Source of the DNA: an uncultured Alphaproteobacteria bacterium
GTDB taxonomy: Bacteria > Pseudomonadota > Alphaproteobacteria > Micavibrionales > Micavibrionaceae
Assembly: GCA_934538895.1 (NCBI GenBank)
Contig: CAKTCH010000066.1
Span: 1-7,720 of the forward strand
Direction: 5' to 3'
DNA: 7,720 nt
Shown here: in pieces, positions 1 to 5,022 of the stretch
Numbering within the stretch: the stretch's first letter is position 1
How the letters are laid out: each line of letters begins with the position of its first letter
Notes under the pieces: model-generated
Databases searched by the model: none
The model's input: the letters and a program-made list of their open reading frames with translations, nothing else
What the model was told of the DNA's origin: nothing
Program-made: the position numbers and the translations under genes

Positions 1-78
1 ACCACAGCCTCATTCTTTGCTTTCCTATGTTTGGCCGCCATAAAAATATGGATCAAATCTTTTGTCCACACGACCTAA
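1..78 (+). CDS. Transposase C-terminus, IS5-family-like (partial, 5' end outside window)
   Basis: Frame 1 is open from the first base to a TAA at 76-78, giving 25 residues. The segment FFAFLCLAAIKIWIK at residues 5-19 resembles the C-terminal helix of IS5-family (DDE) transposases, where a 'YDKxxxxFxxFxxLAAxxIWL' pattern precedes the stop. The N-terminal and catalytic parts lie outside the window, so it is unknown whether the gene is intact. The stop is followed within about 15 bases by a GC-richer stretch that fits an IS terminal repeat. The identification rests on a short remembered pattern. A minus-strand alternative starting at base 41 (MAAKHRKAKNEAV) is open to the edge but has no recognisable character. 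Confidence 0.6.
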   Translation, partial: TTASFFAFLCLAAIKIWIKSFVHTT

Positions 79-92
79 GAGACGGGCTTGCG
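1..92 (+). mobile_element. Right end of an IS5-like insertion sequence (partial)
   Basis: This entry covers the transposase tail plus the following bases to about 92. CTAAGAGACGGGCTTG at 75-90 is a plausible right inverted repeat, because IS5-type ends often carry a GAGAC/GTCTC-type core just after the transposase stop. The left end is outside the window, so neither the repeat pairing nor the target duplication can be seen. The exact outer boundary is uncertain by several bases. Confidence 0.45.
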
Positions 93-142
93 TTTGATAA
101 CAATTTATCCAAGCCAGTCATTAACTGATCCACCCTAACATA

Positions 143-451
143 TTAAGTATTTATTTTTTTAAAGGCAGTATATACTTCGCCGGACTCTATTAAATCATCT
201 ATCGATTTTCTAACAATTTCTTCCGATAAATTTTCAATAAAGATCATATTTTCTGACCACAAGTAAAGTCCGTTTGCACACTCCCCAGTAATTTCGTATC
301 TGTTAAATATTTTTTTGATATTCTCTAGCGTAAAAAAAGTAGCGACATAAGTTTCCCCATTATCTAGTTTGATTTCGACATCCACATTATCATCTATTGG
401 ATTAATATCATTAGCGTTGCTATAAATTAGTAATTTGTAATCCATGGTCAT
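143..451 (-). CDS. Small AT-rich hypothetical protein
   Basis: The predicted product is a 102-residue acidic soluble protein with no signal peptide or membrane segment. I do not recognise the family. The N-terminal part reads as beta strands with a DNGETYVATFF element, followed by FTLENIKKIF, a central GLYLWSENMIFIENL stretch and a C-terminal helix (LSEEIVRKSIDDLIESGE). Start choice: ATG at 451 has GGAAA about 3-5 bases upstream. ATG at 445 and TTG at 454 are alternatives in the same frame. The gene is strikingly AT-rich and uses AT-ending codons, unlike every other gene in the window. It lies between an IS end and the 3' end of tRNA-Arg(ACG). This suggests horizontal acquisition. Cargo-type or immunity-type proteins are often this size, but nothing in the sequence proves such a role. 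Confidence 0.7.
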   Translation of the reverse strand: MTMDYKLLIYSNANDINPIDDNVDVEIKLDNGETYVATFFTLENIKKIFNRYEITGECANGLYLWSENMIFIENLSEEIVRKSIDDLIESGEVYTAFKKINT

Positions 452-506
452 CAATTTCCAAAAGTTTTCAAAAACCCTTTAAAATTACTATCTGCTGGTT
501 ATTCTT

Positions 507-535
507 ATATAAAGTCTAACGCCCCACGATGACAA
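507..535 (-). promoter_or_regulatory. Sigma70-type promoter for the AT-rich small gene
   Basis: On the minus strand TTGTCA (535-530) and TTATAT (512-507) are separated by exactly 17 bases. This predicts transcription starting near position 500, with a leader of about 50 bases before the ATG at 451. The small gene therefore appears to be transcribed on its own rather than from the tRNA. Confidence 0.5.
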
Positions 536-580
536 AGCCGGAAGCCTTTCAAGTTATTGTTTGATTTCAAAGAGATGAAA

Positions 581-657
581 TGGCGCGCCCGTGAGGATTC
601 GAACCTCAAACCTCCTGATCCGTAGTCAGGTGCTCTATCCAGTTGAGCTACGGGCGC
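581..657 (-). tRNA. tRNA-Arg (anticodon ACG)
   Basis: The minus strand folds as a complete 77-base tRNA. The acceptor stem is GCGCCCG/CGGGCGC, the D arm GCTC...GAGC, the anticodon stem CCTGA/TCAGG with loop CTACGGA (anticodon ACG), and the T arm TGAGG-TTCGAAT-CCTCA. The discriminator base is G and the CCA end is encoded (583-581). A34 is expected to be deaminated to inosine by TadA so that the tRNA reads CGU, CGC and CGA. A short inverted repeat (564-581, ATTTCA/TGAAAT) sits at its 3' end. The AT-rich, IS-bearing patch begins just past this end. Confidence 0.97.
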
Positions 658-691
658 TTTTGCCGGGCCGCTGTGGGCGCGGGCGAGAGGC

Positions 692-720
692 AACATAGGT
701 GAAGCCTTTCCGGAATGCAA
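692..720 (-). promoter_or_regulatory. Promoter of tRNA-Arg(ACG)
   Basis: On the minus strand TTGCAT (720-715) and TATGTT (697-692) are 17 bases apart, about 35 bases upstream of the mature tRNA 5' end. The arrangement is nearly the same as the one before tRNA-Arg(CCT) (TTGCAG, 17 bases, TATGTC), which supports both assignments. Confidence 0.55.
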
Positions 721-853
721 GCCCTTTCTCTTCAAGGGTTTTCCGGTGGGCCGACCCTCCGCTCCGGGTGCGCGCCCGGCGGTTTCTGGCCCTGTGGATA
801 GGTTTTGATTTCACAGGTAAAAGAGCCTTTTGCCGCTTGAACTTGGCAGATTC

Positions 854-878
854 AGCCTATAGGCTTCCCTACGGTAGG
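854..878. promoter_or_regulatory. Two adjacent palindromes, possible operator
   Basis: AGCCTATAGGCT (854-865) is a perfect 12-base palindrome. Two bases later CCTACGGTAGG (868-878) is a perfect inverted repeat around a central G. They lie about 80-100 bases upstream of the start of the OmpA-like gene, just upstream of its best promoter candidate. Two symmetric sites so close together suggest a dimeric regulator binding site or a small cruciform. Which protein might bind is unknown. Confidence 0.3.
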
Positions 879-887
879 TTTACGTCC

Positions 888-914
888 TTGACGGCGGGCC
901 GCTCTTTCAATAAT
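888..914 (+). promoter_or_regulatory. Candidate promoter for the OmpA-like gene
   Basis: TTGACG (888-893) and AATAAT (909-914) resemble -35 and -10 elements, but the 15-base spacer is short, so the call is weak. If correct, transcription would begin near 921, which rules out the in-frame ATG at 913 and supports a start at 955 or 970. From 721 to 887 I see no gene. Confidence 0.3.
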
Positions 915-954
915 GGTTTCTAATTCCGATGGTTATGGGGTTGAAACACAATTC

Positions 955-2169
955 ATGAAGAATGCGTCTATGAAAAACATTCTCTTGCGCTCCGGCGCGT
1001 TTGCCCTGATGGGCGCTGTATCAGTGGCTGTTCTTTTTGATGGCGCGCCGGCCTATGCCCGCGCAGGCGACCGTCCGCCGCTTATTATCACGAACGAACC
1101 CTTGCCCGCCGATCTGCAAAGCCGCGTTTACAGCAAACCGGCGCGCGCGCGCAATATAGATGCCGCCGAGATTTCCGGCGGCAATTATTTTAATGCGAGA
1201 GAAGTTACCGTCGTGGGCCGCAAGGTCGACGATCTTCGCAACGAGCTGTTCAATCTGCAGGGGCGCGTATCGCAACTTTCCGAGCGTCTTGTTGCGCTTG
1301 AGAAAGACGGTCAGGGCAAATCCGCCAATTATTACGCCGCGATCGCTACCATCAGCACGCAACTGCAATCCGGCACGACCCCCGGCAACCCGCGCCTTGT
1401 GGGCCGCCTGACCGAGGCGCGTTCCAGCCTGGAGACGCTGGCGGGCAACGTCGCGCAGTTGAATGATCTAGCGATGGAAATTTCTCAGACAGCCTCCATG
1501 TCTTCCTTCCTGCTGGAATCGGCGCGCGCCACGTACGGCCTGTCCGGCGCAGTGGAAGAGGATCATGTCCGTCTCGCGCAAATGGAAGATTCGATCAACA
1601 ACACTGTTGTAGTTATCGACCGGATGCTCGATAACGTAAACGACGACATCACGCGCACGGCTTCCTATCTCAGCACCGAGCGCGAGAACCTGAGAACCCT
1701 GTCGCTGGCCGTCACAACCGGCGACCTGCTGGGTAAAAGCCTTTCGACGCGCCCCTTCTCCAGCGCAAAAATGGCGAACTTCGACGGCACGCCGACAGGT
1801 ATGAGCGCCACGCCGGCATCCTATGCGCCTGCTCCCGTAGCGCCGCAGACGGCGGGCATTCCAGGCGGCCCGCGTCCGCTGGTAAAAATCCGTTTTGATC
1901 GTGCCGATGTTTCCTATGAACAGCCGATGTATCTGGCCGTGAACGAAGCCCTGGCCCGTTATCCGAACGCACGTTTCGAACTGGTGGCGGTTCATCCGAA
2001 TAACGGTAATGCCGCTTCCGTCGCGATAGAAAGCACGCGTGCACGCCGCAATGCCGAACGCGTCCTGCGTTCCCTTACCGAGATGGGGCTGACGATGGAT
2101 CGCGTCGATCTGTCTTACAGCCCAAGCGCGGAAGCAAGCACGAATGAAGTCCATCTGTATGTGCGCTGA
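955..2169 (+). CDS. Exported coiled-coil protein with degenerate OmpA-like C-terminal domain
   Basis: The product has 404 residues. Residues 1-35 form a signal peptide (MKNILLRS, hydrophobic core, cleavage after PAYA). Residues about 88-117 form a coiled coil (DDLRNELFNLQGRVSQLSER) and about 120-260 are mainly helical. A Pro/Ala-rich linker spans about 275-307. Residues 308-404 resemble an OmpA/MotB-type domain: a VKIRFD strand, a long helix, then STRARRNAERVLRSLTEMGL, which matches the family's 'LSxxRAxxVxxxLxxxG' helix. The peptidoglycan-contacting Asp of typical OmpA (HTDxxG) appears replaced by HPNNG, so binding may be altered or lost. The likely location is periplasm or outer membrane. 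ATG 955 is preceded by GGGG at 937-940 (long spacing). ATG 970 has GAAG nine bases upstream and gives a tighter signal peptide. ATG 913 would add a polar extension before the signal peptide. A hairpin terminator follows. Confidence 0.85.
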   Translation: MKNASMKNILLRSGAFALMGAVSVAVLFDGAPAYARAGDRPPLIITNEPLPADLQSRVYSKPARARNIDAAEISGGNYFNAREVTVVGRKVDDLRNELFNLQGRVSQLSERLVALEKDGQGKSANYYAAIATISTQLQSGTTPGNPRLVGRLTEARSSLETLAGNVAQLNDLAMEISQTASMSSFLLESARATYGLSGAVEEDHVRLAQMEDSINNTVVVIDRMLDNVNDDITRTASYLSTERENLRTLSLAVTTGDLLGKSLSTRPFSSAKMANFDGTPTGMSATPASYAPAPVAPQTAGIPGGPRPLVKIRFDRADVSYEQPMYLAVNEALARYPNARFELVAVHPNNGNAASVAIESTRARRNAERVLRSLTEMGLTMDRVDLSYSPSAEASTNEVHLYVR

Positions 2170-2190
2170 GGCGTGTGCATACATAAAATC

Positions 2191-2216
2191 AAAGGCCGCT
2201 GTCAGCGGCCTTTTTT
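2191..2216 (+). terminator. Rho-independent terminator after the OmpA-like gene
   Basis: AAAGGCCGCT (2191-2200) pairs perfectly with AGCGGCCTTT (2204-2213) across a three-base loop and runs into six Ts (2211-2216). It lies 22 bases after the stop codon. The stem's A-tract also gives a short T run on the other strand (TTTGATTTTA), so it may also stop the convergent minus-strand transcript. Confidence 0.9.
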
Positions 2217-2241
2217 CATGGTTTCTTTCACTTGCGCACAT

Positions 2242-2601
2242 TCACCAATCGGACGGCACATTATTGAACAGGCGTGATGGAATCTCCACGCCATAGAACA
2301 TGCTTTCCATTTCTTTTTTGTTATAGCGCATGGTCACTGATTGTTGCTGCTGTTGCGCCATGGCACCGGCGATAGTGGGTGCCGTAGGCGGTAAAGCAGG
2401 AGAAGCGGGTTGCGTCGGCTGCTGCGATGCCGAGCCAGACGAACCGGAAGAACTCCCGGACGAGTTGTTGTTGGCATTCGGCTGTACAACGGTTGTCTGC
2501 ATGGTAAACGATTGTTGCGTTTGCTGCGCCTGTACCGGCAAGGCAAAGGCCGGGGCGACAAAACACGAGAGCAAAAGAAAGCGTGCAGAGATTTTCTTCA
2601 T
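2242..2601 (-). CDS. Small exported Gln/Ser-rich hypothetical protein
   Basis: The product has 119 residues if translation starts at ATG 2601 (MKKISARF), which puts the basic signal-peptide start at residue 1 and has GGGAA about 9 bases upstream. An in-frame ATG at 2622 would add seven residues. Residues 1-25 form a signal peptide (cleavage after ALPVQA). LLSC inside it is a poor lipobox, so a lipoprotein is possible but unlikely. The mature part opens with QQTQQSFTM (26-34), continues through a Ser/Gly/Gln/Pro low-complexity linker, and repeats the opening theme as QQQQQSVTM (83-91). A better-ordered C-terminus, ending VEIPSRLFNNVPSDW, follows. I do not recognise the family. The adjoining minus-strand gene also encodes a small exported low-complexity protein, so the two may be expressed together. 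Confidence 0.7.
   Translation of the reverse strand: MKKISARFLLLSCFVAPAFALPVQAQQTQQSFTMQTTVVQPNANNNSSGSSSGSSGSASQQPTQPASPALPPTAPTIAGAMAQQQQQSVTMRYNKKEMESMFYGVEIPSRLFNNVPSDW
2329..2530 (-). repeat. Imperfect 31-base direct repeat inside the Gln/Ser-rich gene
   Basis: Positions 2329-2359 and 2500-2530 both start with CATGGT, share GATTGTTGC in the middle and end GCGCC, with about 24 of 31 bases alike. They encode the two QQxQQS(F/V)TM segments of the exported protein, each preceded by Ala. This suggests an internal duplication of a short module. Confidence 0.5.
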
Positions 2602-2716
2602 AAACAGCGATTCCCGTTCCATGGATGATCCGTGGAGTCATCTTAACACATAAATCGGCGAAAACCATAGCAGGCATACAAAACCCCTGCCGGTTTCCCC
2701 TCATAGCGCCCTTTAA

Positions 2717-3346
2717 TTATTCGGGCTTAACCCAATATTGGCGCACCGGGCGCGGCGTTTTCGCAGAACTGCCGCCTTCCCCGCTGCCTGTATCGGTCTT
2801 AGGCAGCTCCGGCGCAGGCGTGGGCATGGGCGTGGGCGTGGGCGTGGGTGGTACGGCCACAGGCGGCGGCGCCGTCACTTGCGCCGGTGCGGGAGCAGAC
2901 GGCACGGGGACGGGTGCAGGTGCTGGCGCGGGGGCTGGCACAGGCATGGCACCGCTATCAAGGGCATCCTGAATGGCTTGTAATTCCGCACGTTCTGCGA
3001 CGGTCTGGCCGTCCTTGAGTTCGCCTGCCGCATCGAAATCCGTGGGAATGCCTTTACCGCGCATACAATCCTGGATACGAGACAGTATCTTTTCATTCAT
3101 GTTCAGCGCCGTTTTATTTTTCGTGCGGGCAGCCTCCAGCAGGTCGACGTTCGTCACCTCTGTAAAGCACGCGCTAATCGCGTCGTCATAGACGCGGATG
3201 GCAGGCGATGCAGCCACCGCCGCCGCGCTTTCCCGGACGGCTGGCGAGGGGTTACCGGCTGCCGTCTGGGCGTACGCGATACCCGTGGGCAGCGACAGCG
3301 CCGCCAGCGCCACACATGTCTTCAGCAAATGTCCTGCAAAAGGCAT
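2717..3346 (-). CDS. Exported Pro/Ala-rich hypothetical protein
   Basis: The product has 209 residues. Residues 1-26 form a signal peptide (hydrophobic LLKTCVALAALSLP, cleavage after IAYA). Residues about 48-130 are a compact, mainly helical region with exactly two cysteines in the mature protein (C60 and C94), which could form a periplasmic disulfide. Residues about 134-183 are a (AP)n, (VP)n and (TP)n tract ending PELPK, expected to be extended and flexible. The tail is GS-rich and ends VRQYWVKPE. The start is well supported: AGAGGG (3356-3351) sits four bases upstream of the ATG at 3346 and an extended -10 lies further upstream. I know no family for the N-terminal region. Pro-rich tracts of this kind often span the periplasm or cell wall, as in TonB, but no TonB C-terminal domain or membrane anchor is present. 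Confidence 0.75.
   Translation of the reverse strand: MPFAGHLLKTCVALAALSLPTGIAYAQTAAGNPSPAVRESAAAVAASPAIRVYDDAISACFTEVTNVDLLEAARTKNKTALNMNEKILSRIQDCMRGKGIPTDFDAAGELKDGQTVAERAELQAIQDALDSGAMPVPAPAPAPAPVPVPSAPAPAQVTAPPPVAVPPTPTPTPMPTPAPELPKTDTGSGEGGSSAKTPRPVRQYWVKPE
2818..2847 (-). repeat. Hexanucleotide tandem repeat coding for (TP)n
   Basis: Five units of GCGTGG, one of them changed to GCATGG, run from 2818 to 2847. On the minus strand they encode the TPTPTPMPTP part of the Pro-rich tract. The repeat keeps frame when a unit is gained or lost, so tract length could vary between strains by slippage. Confidence 0.7.
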
Positions 3347-3390
3347 TTATCCCTCTCCCGCGATATTTCCGGCTGACCGATCAAGCGTTT

Positions 3391-3399
3391 ATTATAGCA
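3391..3399 (-). promoter_or_regulatory. Extended -10 promoter for the Pro/Ala-rich protein gene
   Basis: On the minus strand TGC-TATAAT (3399-3391) is a perfect consensus -10 with a TG extension. No good -35 lies 16-18 bases upstream (AATGGT at 3419-3414), which an extended -10 can tolerate. The -10 sits between inverted CAAGCG (3382-3387) and CGCTTG (3404-3409), so a bound dimer there would block it. Confidence 0.55.
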
Positions 3400-3417
3400 C
3401 AATCGCTTGCTAAACCA

Positions 3418-3446
3418 TTGCAGATTCAGCAAGCTGGCTGTATGTC
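3418..3446 (+). promoter_or_regulatory. Promoter of tRNA-Arg(CCT)
   Basis: TTGCAG (3418-3423), a 17-base spacer and TATGTC (3441-3446) lie about 20 bases before the tRNA. The layout copies that of the other tRNA-Arg gene. It is back to back with the minus-strand extended -10 promoter. Confidence 0.55.
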
Positions 3447-3465
3447 TATGGAATATCTGGCATAA

Positions 3466-3542
<77 letters not shown>

Positions 3543-3575
3543 TTTTCATAGTTTATTCCGCAGCACGGGCAATCC

Positions 3576-4211
3576 ATGTCGTTGAAATACCGCCCCGAGA
3601 TCGATGGCCTGCGCGCCATAGCCGTCATGGCGGTCATCGTTTACCACGCCCATTTCATGCTGGACGGACGGAATATCCTGCCGGGCGGCTTCATCGGGGT
3701 GGATATTTTCTTCGTCATATCCGGCTATCTGATCAGTTCGATCCTGCTGCGCGCCTTCGGCCAGAACAGCTTCAGCCTGAAAGATTTTTATATAAGGCGG
3801 ATGCGCCGCATCCTGCCGATACTCTTTACCGTGATGCTGGCGAGCCTGCCCTTCGCCTGGTATTACATGATGCCGCAGGATGTCCGGGATTTCGCCGGAT
3901 CGGTCCTGTCGTCGCTGACGTTCGTATCGAATATCTGGTTCTGGCAGGAAGATAATTACTGGACGGCGCAGGCGGCGCTCAAGCCTTTCCTGCATACATG
4001 GTCGCTTTCGGTGGAAGAGCAGTTTTATATTTTCTACCCTTTCATACTTCTGGTTCTGCTGAAATACCTGCCGCGCCATAACGGCCACATATTTCCTGAT
4101 CGAGAAGCCAACGCGGGATTTCAATATCGTCCCGACGCGGACCGTAGTAGCCGCTCTGGCGCTGGCTCTGACAGTCATATCTTCCCTTACGGCCTATGCG
4201 TACCTGCATAA
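3576..4211 (+). CDS. N-terminal fragment of acyltransferase-3 membrane domain
   Basis: The frame encodes 211 residues, of which about the first 167 belong to the family. EIDGLRA leads into the R-x10-H motif (R13, H24) thought to be needed for acyl transfer. GFIGVDIFFVISGYLI (about 38-53), the basic cytoplasmic turn FYIRRMRRILP and HTWSLSVEEQFYIFYP (140-155) follow. These are the family's best conserved early motifs. From about 168 onward (NGHIFPDREANAG...) the sequence is a polar out-of-frame tail to TAA 4209-4211. The ATG at 3576 has only a weak upstream GGGC, and the leader begins directly at the tRNA. If translated, the product would be a truncated membrane protein without most of its later helices. 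Confidence 0.75.
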   Translation: MSLKYRPEIDGLRAIAVMAVIVYHAHFMLDGRNILPGGFIGVDIFFVISGYLISSILLRAFGQNSFSLKDFYIRRMRRILPILFTVMLASLPFAWYYMMPQDVRDFAGSVLSSLTFVSNIWFWQEDNYWTAQAALKPFLHTWSLSVEEQFYIFYPFILLVLLKYLPRHNGHIFPDREANAGFQYRPDADRSSRSGAGSDSHIFPYGLCVPA

Positions 4212-4251
4212 TGGCCTGTGGGGCCGGTTCCCAAGCTGGCAGGTCGCCTAT

Positions 4252-5019
4252 ATGGGACTGGACGAGAAGGATGCCCCACCCTACGCCACGTACGTGATTT
4301 CCGAATATGATAAGCACCGCACCCTGCGCTTTGCGGATAGCGAGGGGAAAAAGCGGTTGCTGATCATGGGCGACAGTTTTTTGCAGGACCTCTTCAATGT
4401 GATGCGTGAGGGAGGTTTCATGGACGATATGAATGTCGCCACGCATTACATACCTGCCCGATGCCAGAACGTTCCCGCAAGCGCACCCTATCAGCAGCAT
4501 ATAGCGGCGGCAGATATTCATGATTGCCGCGATACGCTGCGTGTCGGCGATGCCGCGCTCGATCCGCTCATAAAAAGCGCGGATATCATTATCGTCACGG
4601 CGTCCTGGGATGCGTTTACCACATCCACGCTGCCGGTGCTTTACCGGGATATCAAAGCGCGCACGGCAGCGCCCGTCATCATTTTCGGCCGCAAATCGTT
4701 TCCCGGCATGAGCAGGCAGGACATTCTATCCCTCGGGAGCATCGAAGAAACGTATGCGCTGAAAAAACCCCTGAGCAACGAATCCCATTTTACCGATATC
4801 GCGCTTGCCGAAAAACTTATGGGCGGCTCCGAAGCCTATATAGATTTTCATCGTCTTATTTGCGGGCCGGGACGAACCTGCCCTGTCACCACGCCTGACG
4901 GTCACGCCATCAGCCATGACGGGGCGCATCTGACACGCAACGGCGCACGCTTCATCGCGGGGCTTCTGCAGCAAGACCGGCATTTCATGAAACGCTGGAG
5001 CGCAGCGCTTAACGATTGA
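4252..5019 (+). CDS. C-terminal SGNH-domain fragment of the broken acyltransferase
   Basis: The frame is open from 4063. The first ATG, at 4252, gives 255 residues. Block I is LLIMGDSFLQ with the presumed nucleophile Ser42 (codon 4375-4377). The closing block is SHDGAHLT with Asp223 and His226. RLICGPGRTCPV before it carries the cysteine pair often seen in acyltransferase-linked SGNH domains. In the same frame upstream of 4252 are TYFLIEKPTR and a transmembrane helix (VVAALALALTVISSLTAYAY), which anchor this domain in intact relatives. A product starting at 4252 would lack the helix and any signal peptide, so it would stay in the cytoplasm, away from the substrate. No convincing ribosome site precedes 4252. 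Confidence 0.7.
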   Translation: MGLDEKDAPPYATYVISEYDKHRTLRFADSEGKKRLLIMGDSFLQDLFNVMREGGFMDDMNVATHYIPARCQNVPASAPYQQHIAAADIHDCRDTLRVGDAALDPLIKSADIIIVTASWDAFTTSTLPVLYRDIKARTAAPVIIFGRKSFPGMSRQDILSLGSIEETYALKKPLSNESHFTDIALAEKLMGGSEAYIDFHRLICGPGRTCPVTTPDGHAISHDGAHLTRNGARFIAGLLQQDRHFMKRWSAALND

Positions 5020-5022
5020 TAT

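Larger units (their letters stand above)
3576..5019 (+). pseudogene. Acyltransferase-3/SGNH protein gene with internal deletion and frameshift
   Basis: Intact proteins of this OafA/YrhL-like class have an N-terminal membrane acyltransferase-3 domain of about ten helices ending in an (I/V)EKPxR motif, one more helix, then a periplasmic SGNH domain. They O-acylate surface polysaccharides. Here the first frame carries the start of the membrane domain as far as LLKYLPRHN (near 4077). A second frame, blocked upstream by TGA at 4060-4062, resumes with TYFLIEKPTR (4087-4116), a helix and a complete SGNH domain to 5019. The segment between, roughly 150-200 residues by comparison with the family, is absent. 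The frame change and missing helices meet near 4068-4087, so one out-of-frame deletion explains both. Neither product should have full activity. An assembly error is the main alternative. Confidence 0.8.

Noticed and set aside
1..41. Minus-strand open frame starting at 41 (MAAKHRKAKNEAV) running off the window
   Set aside because: It overlaps the plus-strand frame that resembles an IS5-type transposase C-terminus and has no good ribosome site or recognisable motif.
541..710. 10-base direct repeat GAAGCCTTTC at 541-550 and 701-710 flanking tRNA-Arg(ACG)
   Set aside because: It does not include the tRNA 3' end and is too short to call an attachment site. The right copy lies in the tRNA promoter spacer.
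722..742. Hairpin CCCTT/AAGGG followed by four Ts on the plus strand
   Set aside because: It has only five pairs with a seven-base loop and no plus-strand gene upstream to terminate.
1468..2241. Long minus-strand open frame opposite the OmpA-like gene
   Set aside because: It is antisense to a gene with a clear signal peptide and domain structure. Its residue content is typical of a GC-rich shadow frame.
2330..2653. Plus-strand Cys-rich open frame opposite the Gln/Ser-rich gene
   Set aside because: Its Cys runs are the complement of Gln-rich codons. The minus-strand frame has a proper signal peptide.
2681..2696. Possible terminator AAACC/GGTTT after the Pro/Ala-rich gene
   Set aside because: A five-pair, AT-containing stem is too weak to support. 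Co-transcription with the next minus-strand gene stays open.
2815..2960. GC-rich repeats as a possible CRISPR or other array
   Set aside because: They are short coding repeats for Pro-Ala and Thr-Pro pairs without regular spacers.
846..3430. Shared 11-mer GCAGATTCAGC at 846-856 and 3420-3430
   Set aside because: It fits a promoter only in the second place. A chance match or a weak shared site cannot be told apart.
3576..5019. Programmed ribosomal frameshift joining the two acyltransferase frames
   Set aside because: A frameshift would not restore the missing membrane helices, and no slippery heptamer is visible near the junction. A deletion is simpler.
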